NCBI GenBank assembly: GCA_017942165.1
Contig: JAGKSB010000005.1
Coordinates: 124,001 to 188,000 of the forward strand
Reading direction: 5' to 3'
Length of the DNA: 64,000 bases
Source of the DNA: Rhinopithecimicrobium faecis
Lineage (GTDB): Bacteria; Bacteroidota; Bacteroidia; Sphingobacteriales; Sphingobacteriaceae
Shown here: one piece after another, positions 37,258 to 45,092 of the stretch
How positions within the stretch are numbered: the first letter of the stretch is position 1
Layout of the letters: each line of letters begins with the position of its first letter
Program-made: the position numbers and the translations under genes
Notes under the pieces: model-generated
What the model was told of the DNA's origin: nothing
What the model saw: only the letters and a program-made list of their open reading frames with translations
Database searches by the model: none

Positions 37258-38535
37258 TTAATAGTGACATTTTCCACACTCAAGACCACCGATCATCGCC
37301 GCTGTCATTTTCTCACCTTTTTTCAATTTATCGTGAGCAGCGATTAAGTCTTCGTAGTACTTGTTGTCAGCATTCACTTCCGTGTTCTGGTGACAATCCA
37401 CACACCATTTCATCGTTAATGGCGAGTATTGGTAAACTTCCTCCATAGTCTCAATCGGACCGTGACAAGTTTGACATTCTACACCAGCAACTGTAACGTG
37501 TTGTGAGTGATTAAAATAAGCGAAATCTGGCAAGTTGTGGATACGAACCCATTGAATAGGACGTTGGTTTTTACCATACGTACGTGTCTCTGGATCGAAA
37601 TCTAAAGCCTTGTAGATTTTAGCGATTTCTGGTGAAATCTCGCCATCATATTGTTCTGAACCTGTTACTGTGTTGTGACAGTTCATACAAACGTTAGCTG
37701 AAGGAATCGACGCATTTTTAGATTTAAACGCTCCACCGTGACAATATTGACATTCAATCTTGTTTACACCTGCGTGTAATTGGTGGGAGAATTTAATCGG
37801 TTGAACAGGTTGGTAGCCCGTGTGAACACCGACGTTCCACATAGCTTTTGTACCGACAACACCTAATAATGCAATAACCATTAAAACTGTAAAACCAACT
37901 AATTTTTTGTTTCTAACTAATTTCTGAGCTACTGCTAAGAATGTTCTATTAGTTTTTGTTTCTTGATTAGCGGCAATTGCAGCTTGATTGTTAGCGATTA
38001 CCTTTTCTAAGGTACGGATCACGCGGTTTAATACCACGATAACAACAATGGCTAACACCACGATTGCTATTAGACCAAAAATCATGAAGTTGTTTGCATC
38101 GTTGCTTTTCGCAGCGCCTGCAGCTCCAGCTTCTCCCGCAGCTGTCGCTGGGTTATCCGCCTTTACAGATTCATCTTTAACATAGGCAATTACAGATTTA
38201 ACTTGGTCTTCCGACAAGTCTGTAAAAGCGGTCATAACAGACTTATTGTATTCCTCGAAAACAGCGATTGCAGTAGCGTCACCCGAAGCGATTAACGCCC
38301 CTGAGTTTCTAATCCACTTAATCAACCATTCTTCGGAATGTCTGTCTGACATACCCTTTAAAGCTGGACCAACAACCTTCCTGCCAACAGCGTGACAGGT
38401 GGTACACTTCGATTTGAAGATCTTTTCACCTTCCTTGACATCTTGCGCATGCAACGTAGTTACTGCAAATAACAATACCAAGCTAACCGATATTGACTTC
38501 GCAAGTCTTCCCAAAACGGATGAGATATTTCTCAT
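37258..38535 (-). CDS. actA: Alternative complex III cytochrome ActA, monoheme domain fused to pentaheme domain
   Basis: ActA (425 aa) opens the operon. I chose ATG 38535, which gives a clean signal peptide (cleavage after LHAQ), over a GTG three codons upstream. Residues 33-130 form a class I cytochrome c with C44-x2-C47-H48. An Ala/Gly linker, a membrane helix (about 150-172), a short polar loop and a second membrane helix (about 212-232) follow. Then comes the five-heme part (CQYCH, CMNCH, CQTCH, CVDCH and a terminal CGKCH). The six CxxCH sites thus form two exported heme domains on either side of a membrane hairpin. Confidence 0.94.
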   Translation of the reverse strand: MRNISSVLGRLAKSISVSLVLLFAVTTLHAQDVKEGEKIFKSKCTTCHAVGRKVVGPALKGMSDRHSEEWLIKWIRNSGALIASGDATAIAVFEEYNKSVMTAFTDLSEDQVKSVIAYVKDESVKADNPATAAGEAGAAGAAKSNDANNFMIFGLIAIVVLAIVVIVVLNRVIRTLEKVIANNQAAIAANQETKTNRTFLAVAQKLVRNKKLVGFTVLMVIALLGVVGTKAMWNVGVHTGYQPVQPIKFSHQLHAGVNKIECQYCHGGAFKSKNASIPSANVCMNCHNTVTGSEQYDGEISPEIAKIYKALDFDPETRTYGKNQRPIQWVRIHNLPDFAYFNHSQHVTVAGVECQTCHGPIETMEEVYQYSPLTMKWCVDCHQNTEVNADNKYYEDLIAAHDKLKKGEKMTAAMIGGLECGKCHY

Positions 38536-38619
38536 ATTTAGCACTTTATACTATTTATTTGTGAATATAAAAATTTAAGAATCATCTGCTAGAAGGACGC
38601 ACCCCTCCAAACATTGTCA

Positions 38620-38627
38620 CAAAAGTA
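38620..38627 (-). promoter_or_regulatory. -7 promoter element of the act-cta operon
   Basis: The minus strand reads TACTTTTG, an exact TAnnTTTG match. A TTG (CAA at 38650-38652 on the plus strand) lies 22 bases upstream and could be the -33 element. RNA would start near 38615, about 80 nt before the actA ATG. Confidence 0.55.
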
Positions 38628-38690
38628 GCACTTATTACTATATCCCTGACAATTTCGTGACTTAAATTATCAATTTATAATCGTTCTAAA

Positions 38691-38698
38691 TAAATTTG
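38691..38698 (+). promoter_or_regulatory. Possible -7 promoter element upstream of msrB
   Basis: TAAATTTG matches TAnnTTTG exactly, on the msrB strand but 203 bases before its ATG. It would give a long leader or start a separate short RNA across the 38700-38768 inverted repeat. Confidence 0.35.
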
Positions 38699-38900
38699 TA
38701 AAATGGCTTTATTTTGCATATAAATGGAATTTTCAAGGCCAGCTACCCTTCCCTTGCTAAGCCATTTTTAAAGCGTCCATTTTACAGAGTTTATTTCTAA
38801 AAAAAATCTTACTATCGGTTAATAATATGACCTGCGCACTACAAGAATTGGTTCGTATTTATGTAATTTTAGCTTCGGAAGAATATAATCGTTTTACAAA

Positions 38901-39422
38901 ATGGCTACCATGCAGAAAACAATCGCCGTATTAGTTGTCCTACTAAGCATCATCTATGCTTGTGGAACAACGCTCGACAGCTCCAACACAACGACAGGAA
39001 CAGCAGATTCAAAAATAAAGACTATACAATCAGCATCAACTACTATGAATGACTCCATCAAATACAATCCCCTAACGAAAGAAGAAGAATATATTATTCT
39101 TCATAAAGGAACAGAACGCGCATATACGGGCGCTTTGTTGGATAACAAAGAAAAAGGTGTTTATGTTTGTCGCCAATGTGATAATCCCCTATACCTATCG
39201 GATGATAAGTTTGACTCCCAATGTGGATGGCCATCCTTTGATGATGAGATCCCTGGGGCCGTAACTAAGACGCGCGACGCCGATGGCTACCGGGTAGAGA
39301 TAACCTGCAGCAAATGTGGAGGGCATTTAGGGCATGTCTTCACGGGAGAAGGATTCACCGATAAGAACACACGCCACTGCGTAAACTCCATCTCCATGCG
39401 CTTTATTCCTGCTAAGAAATAA
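38901..39422 (+). CDS. msrB: Peptide methionine (R)-S-oxide reductase, lipoprotein form
   Basis: MsrB (173 aa) reduces methionine-R-sulfoxide in proteins. A lipoprotein-like signal with Cys21 (IIYACG) suggests that it works in the envelope. The zinc ligands C90, C93, C136 and C139 (CRQC and CSKC) and the catalytic C160 in [13 protein letters not shown] are present, as is CGWPSF (108-113). HLGHVF (142-147) completes the fold. Its 3' end overlaps the convergent lacI-type gene by 11 bases. Position beside the respiratory operon may be chance. Confidence 0.93.
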   Translation: MATMQKTIAVLVVLLSIIYACGTTLDSSNTTTGTADSKIKTIQSASTTMNDSIKYNPLTKEEEYIILHKGTERAYTGALLDNKEKGVYVCRQCDNPLYLSDDKFDSQCGWPSFDDEIPGAVTKTRDADGYRVEITCSKCGGHLGHVFTGEGFTDKNTRHCVNSISMRFIPAKK

Positions 39423-40416
39423 AACGCGAGGACTCCCGAATTTTTAATTGACAAGGTAAGACGACTTCACGTAAGGATTTCGATTTACCTTGCATTTGAT
39501 TTAATAAAATCGAAATAAGCTTATCCGCAATCTCTTCAACGGGTTGAGATACCACCGATATGCTCGGCTCATACATCTCAAATAAGGTGTGATCATCATA
39601 GGCTATCATAGCAGGCATTTTAAAGCGCTGTGCCTTGGCGGCCTTCAGCCCTGAGATGGCTAAATAATTAGTCGCAAATAGCAAGGCATCAATCCGATGT
39701 TCCTTTATAAAGTCAGCCAGCTTATCCTGTATATCCTGCTCCCAAGAGTCCGTAGCTACTTCCAAGGTATAGCGCTCCTTTGCTTGCTTTTCCACCGCCG
39801 TGCTATAGCCTGTCAAACGATCCATCATCTGGCTTTGCTCAGAGCGTAAGCTTACAAAACCAACACGCTCAAATCCCTGCTCAAATAGGTGTGTCGTCGC
39901 TTCATTGGCACCCGTAAAATTATCAGCAACCACAAAATTAGTCTGTACATCTGCTAAGAAACGATCAAATAACACCAGGGGAACAGCATGATCCTTTAAA
40001 CGTTGAATGGTAGGTGCTAAGCCGACAGTAGGCGTAATAATAAAGCCGTCTACTTGTCGGTCGTAAAACAACTCGATAAGCTCCTGAGTCTTATCCAACC
40101 TGTTGTCCGTGCTGCAGTAGATAATACGGTAACCTTGCGCATAGGCCTTCGTCTCGATTAACCGCGCGATGTTAGCAAAGAATGGATTCGAGATATCTTC
40201 AATGATTAAAGCGATAATTTTAGTCTTTCCCGTACGCAGACTCTTAGCAAGCTCATTGGGCTTATAACCGACTTCCTGCACATAGGCTAATACCCGATTA
40301 GTCAAAGCTTCAGAAATACGCTTTTCCTTGGCTTTATCATTTAAAATAAAAGACACCGTTGTTACGGAAATGCCTAATGCTTTGGCAATATCAGAGATTA
40401 GTATACGTTTCTTCAT
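39412..40416 (-). CDS. LacI-family transcriptional regulator
   Basis: This 334-aa regulator has the LacI DNA-binding head (about 4-60): [20 protein letters not shown], with the hinge helix [17 protein letters not shown] periplasmic-binding-like sugar-sensing core follows ([50 protein letters not shown]). It is divergent from the GH92 mannosidase gene across a 149-base gap, which makes that gene its likely target. The effector is not identifiable. Confidence 0.93.
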   Translation of the reverse strand: MKKRILISDIAKALGISVTTVSFILNDKAKEKRISEALTNRVLAYVQEVGYKPNELAKSLRTGKTKIIALIIEDISNPFFANIARLIETKAYAQGYRIIYCSTDNRLDKTQELIELFYDRQVDGFIITPTVGLAPTIQRLKDHAVPLVLFDRFLADVQTNFVVADNFTGANEATTHLFEQGFERVGFVSLRSEQSQMMDRLTGYSTAVEKQAKERYTLEVATDSWEQDIQDKLADFIKEHRIDALLFATNYLAISGLKAAKAQRFKMPAMIAYDDHTLFEMYEPSISVVSQPVEEIADKLISILLNQMQGKSKSLREVVLPCQLKIRESSRFIS

Positions 40417-40511
40417 CGTATTTATAAGGGCTTATAGAATACTAAGCTATGGAATTTTACGACAATTCAATAAAAACTTAGAAAAATCTTGTGCTAAAAG
40501 GATTTATTTAA

Positions 40512-40519
40512 TACTTTTA
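40512..40519 (+). promoter_or_regulatory. Possible -7 promoter element of the GH92 gene
   Basis: TACTTTTA differs from TAnnTTTG only at the last base, 46 bases before the GH92 ATG. No clear -33 is visible. Confidence 0.3.
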
Positions 40520-40565
40520 GACTCCTATATAAACTATAATTAACTAATTACTAACTTCATCTACG

Positions 40566-42803
40566 ATGAAATTCAAGGTATCCATACTAACACTGTCTGC
40601 ATGTCTACTGGGAAGTAGCCTGATTGCACAAGAAAAATTAACGTCCTACGTAGACCCATTTATCGGCACCGGAGGTCATGGTCACACCTACCCTGGCGCC
40701 ACAGTTCCCTTTTCCTTGGTACAGCTGAGCCCCGACAATGGGCGCAGTGGTTGGGATTGGGTATCGGGCTACCACGATTCCGACAGTTTGATTGCGGGAT
40801 TCTCCCATATGCATCTCTCGGGAACCGGCATTGGTGACTGGCTCGATATTTCTGTGATGCCCCTACGGAAACCCATTGCCACGAACCAGGTCGCTACACA
40901 GGTGAAATTCTCCCATGCCAATGAAAAGGCTTCCCCAGGATTTTATCAGGTAGCCTTGGACAATGGAATCCGTGCTTCTCTGACCGCGACAGCGCGTGTA
41001 GGATTCCACCGCTATGAATTCCCTCAGGGAACACAGGAGCCCACCCTACGCTTAGACTTAGATGCAGCCTATAATTGGGATAAAGCCACGGATACCGAAA
41101 TACGTCAGTTAAATGATAGCACCCTCATCGGCTACCGTTACTCCAAAGGTTGGGCTTCCGTGCAACGCATCTATTTTGCCTTGCGTACGAATAAGGCGAT
41201 TACGAAGCTCCTTTTAAATGGAGCTCCAACAGCAGCAGCGCTTCCTAGCATTAATGCAAAAGGTAAAGGTGTGAATGCGCAGCTTATCTTCGCACCGGCA
41301 ACGGAATTATATTTTAAAGTAGCCCTTTCTACGAGTGATGAGCTACAGGCATTAGCTGCCCTTCAGGAAATTCCTGACTGGAATTTTGAGCGTGTCAAGG
41401 CGGAGGCCGACAGCCAGTGGGAAGCAGAGCTTCAAAAGATTAAAATTCAATCAGCAGATATACGCACAAAACGTATTTTCTATTCTGCATTATATCATAC
41501 CGCGCTGTCACCTAATCTATTTTCCAATGCCGATGGAAGCTACAAGAATGCACAAGGAAAAAATTTAACGATGGCCAACCAAGGGCAGCGCTACACCTTA
41601 TTTTCTCTGTGGGATACCTATCGTGCGCTGAATCCATTATTCACCCTTACCCAACGGGACCGCTATGCGGACATCTTAAATTCCCTTCTAGCTTTTTATG
41701 ATGAAAATGGTTTACTGCCCGTTTGGGATTTGAGTACGGCGGAGACCAATACAATGACAGGCTACCATGCCATTCCAGTGCTTGCTGACGCGGTCTTAAA
41801 AGACTGGCCTGGCCTGGATGCAGAACGTGCCTATAAAGCCATGTTAGCTTCCGCAACTCAAGCTGTGCGTGGTGTGCCAGCTTACATGAAATATGGCTAT
41901 GTGCCGCAGGATATCCATGGAGGCTCGGTAACGATGACCTTGGAATATGCCTTTGATGACTACTGCATTTCTTTGGTTGCTAAGAAACTCGGGAAAATGG
42001 AAGACTATGCCGTTTTCAGCAAGCGTGCTAAAGGGTATATCCATCAGTTTGACCCTAAGACAGGATTTATGCGCGCTAAGACTACAAAAGGCGATTTCAT
42101 AGAACCTTTCGATCCCTTCTACTCGGAGCATGACTTCGATAAGAGCCAATATATCGAGGGGAATGCTTGGCAACACTCCTTCTACGTTCCTCATGATGTA
42201 CGCGGGCTAGCAAAATTATTCCCGCAGAAAGATGGTTTAGAAAAGAAGCTTGATGAACTCTTTGTCGCGCCTTCGATTATTAAAGGAGAGAATACGTCTC
42301 CAGATATGTCTGGATTTATTGGCCAGTATGCACACGGAAATGAGCCTTCTCATCAAATAGCTTATATGTACAGCTATTTAGGAAAAGCTTATAAGACGCA
42401 AGAAAAGGTGCGCTTTATCGTAGATTCCATGTATCACGACCGTCCAGATGGCTATGCTGGAAATGAGGATGCCGGACAGATGTCTGCATGGGCAGTATGG
42501 TCGATGATTGGCATGTACCCTGTCGCTCCTGCGGGTGGTGAATATGTGTTTGGAAGTCCGACTGTTACCGAAGCGACCATTCAGGTGGGGCCACAGAAAA
42601 AATTTACCATCAAGGCGGAAAACAATTCCAAGGAGAATATATACATTCAATCGATTCGCTTAAATGGACAAGCCTATAGCAAAACCTTCATCCGTCATGA
42701 AGACCTCCTAAAAGGGGGCGAACTAATCTTCAAGATGGGTGCTAAGCCTAACAAAAAATTCGGAAAAGATAAGGCTACATGGCCTTCTTCTATGGAAAAT
42801 TAA
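40566..42803 (+). CDS. GH92 family alpha-mannosidase, secreted
   Basis: This 745-aa protein has a signal peptide (MKFKVSILTLSACLLGSSLIAQ) and a complete GH92 architecture. The N-terminal beta domain opens with SYVDPFIGTGGHGHTYPGA and FSHMHLSGTG. The catalytic alpha/alpha barrel holds IEGNAWQHSFYVPHD (acid E531), GNEPSHQIAYMY and GNEDAGQMSAWAVWSMIGMYP (D635 region). GH92 enzymes are calcium-dependent exo-alpha-mannosidases, often acting on alpha-1,2 links of N-glycans or yeast mannan. The exact linkage is not shown. The divergent LacI regulator probably controls it, and a terminator closes the unit. Confidence 0.94.
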   Translation: MKFKVSILTLSACLLGSSLIAQEKLTSYVDPFIGTGGHGHTYPGATVPFSLVQLSPDNGRSGWDWVSGYHDSDSLIAGFSHMHLSGTGIGDWLDISVMPLRKPIATNQVATQVKFSHANEKASPGFYQVALDNGIRASLTATARVGFHRYEFPQGTQEPTLRLDLDAAYNWDKATDTEIRQLNDSTLIGYRYSKGWASVQRIYFALRTNKAITKLLLNGAPTAAALPSINAKGKGVNAQLIFAPATELYFKVALSTSDELQALAALQEIPDWNFERVKAEADSQWEAELQKIKIQSADIRTKRIFYSALYHTALSPNLFSNADGSYKNAQGKNLTMANQGQRYTLFSLWDTYRALNPLFTLTQRDRYADILNSLLAFYDENGLLPVWDLSTAETNTMTGYHAIPVLADAVLKDWPGLDAERAYKAMLASATQAVRGVPAYMKYGYVPQDIHGGSVTMTLEYAFDDYCISLVAKKLGKMEDYAVFSKRAKGYIHQFDPKTGFMRAKTTKGDFIEPFDPFYSEHDFDKSQYIEGNAWQHSFYVPHDVRGLAKLFPQKDGLEKKLDELFVAPSIIKGENTSPDMSGFIGQYAHGNEPSHQIAYMYSYLGKAYKTQEKVRFIVDSMYHDRPDGYAGNEDAGQMSAWAVWSMIGMYPVAPAGGEYVFGSPTVTEATIQVGPQKKFTIKAENNSKENIYIQSIRLNGQAYSKTFIRHEDLLKGGELIFKMGAKPNKKFGKDKATWPSSMEN

Positions 42804-42836
42804 GGGGTATGTAAACTATTTTCATATACTTATTAC

Positions 42837-42869
42837 ATGGAGCTTTCATTTAGGAAGCTCCATTTTTTT
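42837..42869 (+). terminator. Rho-independent terminator after the GH92 gene
   Basis: A 9-bp stem (ATGGAGCTT / AAGCTCCAT, 9-base loop) followed by seven T. It separates the GH92 gene from the dihydroxyacetone kinase gene. Confidence 0.85.
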
Positions 42870-42954
42870 AGGCATACAATTGTCATATCTTAATAATTGA
42901 GATGGGATTTGAGAATTAAAAACTTATTTTTAGTTTCTATAAATAGTTTTTCGT

Positions 42955-44589
42955 ATGAAGTTTTTCATCAATAATCCCAAACATATTATTCAGGAAGCGA
43001 TCCAAGTATCCCTGCTCCAGAATCCCTTACGGAAGATCAAATCCGAGGAAATAAATGTTGTTTTACGCTCCGATTGGAAAAAGAAGAAAGTAGCGTTAAT
43101 TTCCGGTGGAGGCTCGGGCCATGAGCCGGCACATATTGGTTTTGTAGGCAAGGGCATGCTCACCGCTGCCGTCTGTGGAGATGTCTTCGCAAGCCCTTCT
43201 GTAGATGCTGTGTTAGCGGCAATTATCGCCACCACGGGGGAGGCTGGATGTTTATTAATTATTAAAAACTATACCGGTGACAGGCTTAATTTTGGACTTG
43301 CCGCAGAGCAGGCTAAAGCGTTGGGCTATCAGGTGGAGACCGTTATCGTAGGCGATGACATCGCTTTAGGAACCTTAGGGCAGCGACGTGGCTTAGCGGG
43401 CACCGTTTTAGTGCATAAAATAGCGGGTTATTATGCTGAAAAGGGAAAGTCTTTAGCGGAGATCAAAAAAATTGTGGAAAAGGCGCTCTCTAATCTATTT
43501 ACCATAGGCCTGTCGTTGACATCCTGCCAAAAATTCGACACCGAGCACCTCGAGCGCCTAGCGGAAGATCAAGTAGAATTAGGCTTAGGAATCCATGGTG
43601 AGCCCGGGGTAATGACCATTCCATACGCCAAAGCAGAAACACTTATTCAAGAAGCCGTCAGCTTACTGAAGCCTTACCTACTGGAAAATACCAGCTATGC
43701 TCTACTCCTCAATAACCTGGGAACAGTCACATCTTTAGAGCTTTCCGTGGTGCTGCATGAGCTCTTAAAAGAAGATAATCTTAAAAAACAAGTAAGTCAC
43801 CTGATGGGGCCACATGCTTTTATGACGGCACTCAATATGAAGGGTATCTCCATTACCTTAATAAAATTAAGTAAGCAAATAAAAAAAGCTTTAAAAGCGC
43901 CAGTGGCAATTAATCAGTGGCAGGGGATCCAAAAAATTCAGGAAGCAAGCTATCTTAAAGCGCCAAAATTACCTTTAATTATTCAATCTACGCCCACGAA
44001 TCATCCCCAGCATGCCGCTTTAGTTGCAGATATTTCAGCATTACTTATCTCCTTGGAGAAAGAGTTAAATAAAATCGATGAGTTAGTGGGCGATGGCGAT
44101 GCAGGAACGACTTTTGCCACGATTGGCAGGCAGCTTGAAAGCTATAAAGAGCAGCTCCCTTATGCAGATGTTCAAGCTCTATTAGCCACAGTGGGACGTA
44201 TTACAGCAAGGGATGCTGGCGGCTCCTCCGGAGTCTTACTTTCCATCCTATTTACCAAAGCTGCTGAAGCTTACGAGGGAGACACCTCACTCGGCACCGC
44301 CTTACAAGCGGGCCTACAGCAGATGATGGCTTATGGAGGTGCCCAAGAAGGTGCCCGCACGATGATTGATGCCCTGAGTCCAGCCTTCAAAGCCCTGGCA
44401 GAATCCAAGTCACTTTCGGAGGTTGCCGCCGCAGCAAGAAAAGGTGCCGAAAACACGAAAAATATTACGAAAACAACTTCTGGTAGATCATCCTATTTAA
44501 ATGAGGACACCTTAAGAAATGTCGTAGACCCTGGAGCAGAAATTATTGCCCGTATTTTTGAGAATATCGCCGAAAGGTCTGCACAATAA
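42955..44589 (+). CDS. ATP-dependent dihydroxyacetone kinase, DhaK-DhaL single chain
   Basis: This 544-aa enzyme phosphorylates dihydroxyacetone to dihydroxyacetone phosphate. Residues 1-330 are the DhaK domain, with ISGGGSGHEPAHIGFVGKGM, VCGDVFASPS and the substrate-binding histidine in GLGIHGEPGV. A linker of about 30 residues leads to the DhaL ATP domain, with the magnesium-binding VGDGDAGTTFATIG (about 380), DAGGSSGVLLSILF and a GAQEGARTMIDAL segment. The fused form uses ATP directly, unlike the phosphotransferase-linked split form. No glycerol dehydrogenase or DhaM is nearby. The gene is isolated between a terminator and the DUF493 gene. Confidence 0.93.
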   Translation: MKFFINNPKHIIQEAIQVSLLQNPLRKIKSEEINVVLRSDWKKKKVALISGGGSGHEPAHIGFVGKGMLTAAVCGDVFASPSVDAVLAAIIATTGEAGCLLIIKNYTGDRLNFGLAAEQAKALGYQVETVIVGDDIALGTLGQRRGLAGTVLVHKIAGYYAEKGKSLAEIKKIVEKALSNLFTIGLSLTSCQKFDTEHLERLAEDQVELGLGIHGEPGVMTIPYAKAETLIQEAVSLLKPYLLENTSYALLLNNLGTVTSLELSVVLHELLKEDNLKKQVSHLMGPHAFMTALNMKGISITLIKLSKQIKKALKAPVAINQWQGIQKIQEASYLKAPKLPLIIQSTPTNHPQHAALVADISALLISLEKELNKIDELVGDGDAGTTFATIGRQLESYKEQLPYADVQALLATVGRITARDAGGSSGVLLSILFTKAAEAYEGDTSLGTALQAGLQQMMAYGGAQEGARTMIDALSPAFKALAESKSLSEVAAAARKGAENTKNITKTTSGRSSYLNEDTLRNVVDPGAEIIARIFENIAERSAQ

Positions 44590-44687
44590 GTCATTTTGTC
44601 AGCATAAGAACAGCATAAATTGGAATTCTACGGCATCCTATAGAACGGTATAGTTATTGCCTATAATAAATAAAAAAGGAGAAAAAA

Positions 44688-45005
44688 ATGTCAAATATTA
44701 ATATTCAAGACGTTCCAGATGGAGCAGATAACAAAGAAGATTTCTACAAAGTATTTAAAGAAAGATTAGAAGATATCGAGACTTTTCCTTCGGATTATAC
44801 GTTCAAATTTATTATCCCTGGAGCTGGAGAGCATCAAGCGGAAATTAAGAAAATATTCCCTGAAGACAAGACTAAATACACGAATAAGGAATCCAAAACA
44901 GGTAAGTATCTATCATTAACTGTAGTTACCTACTTGGAAAATGCGGACGCTGTAGTCGATTATTACAAGCAGGTATCTGCTATTAAAGGTGTTATTATGT
45001 TATAA
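44688..45005 (+). CDS. DUF493 (YbeD-like) protein
   Basis: This 105-aa cytoplasmic protein matches the DUF493 family, with an ACT/ferredoxin-like fold. Family sequence includes YTFKFIIPGAG and the C-terminal VTYLENADAVVDYYKQVSAIKGVIML. Its function is unknown in general; in E. coli the relative is YbeD. It has an unusually strong Shine-Dalgarno sequence for this phylum: AAGGAG at 44676-44681, six bases before the ATG. A long hairpin follows. Confidence 0.85.
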   Translation: MSNINIQDVPDGADNKEDFYKVFKERLEDIETFPSDYTFKFIIPGAGEHQAEIKKIFPEDKTKYTNKESKTGKYLSLTVVTYLENADAVVDYYKQVSAIKGVIML

Positions 45006-45026
45006 TATCTTATAAATTAGTAAAAT

Positions 45027-45066
45027 AAAAAGGCCTTATTTACACTTGTAAATAAGGCCTTTTTTT
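45027..45066. terminator. Strong bidirectional terminator between the DUF493 gene and pnp
   Basis: A 17-bp stem (AAAAAGGCCTTATTTAC / GTAAATAAGGCCTTTTT) with an ACTT loop and flanking A and T runs sits between two convergent genes. It should stop transcription from both sides. Confidence 0.95.
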
Positions 45067-45092
45067 ATGCTTCACTTAGGAAAACCTATGCT

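Larger units (their letters stand above)
38536..38900. other. Divergent promoter region between actA and msrB
   Basis: This 365-base gap has the act operon promoter on the minus strand (38620-38627). On the plus strand it has a possible promoter (38691-38698) and a 10-bp inverted repeat (38700-38709 with 38759-38768) ahead of msrB. The rest, about 38770-38900, is AT-rich without visible structure. Confidence 0.6.

Noticed and set aside
38723..38770. A 15-codon frame (ATG at about 38723) in the actA-msrB gap, as a leader peptide
   Set aside because: It is too short to judge. It has no run of a regulatory amino acid, and its position relative to a promoter is uncertain.
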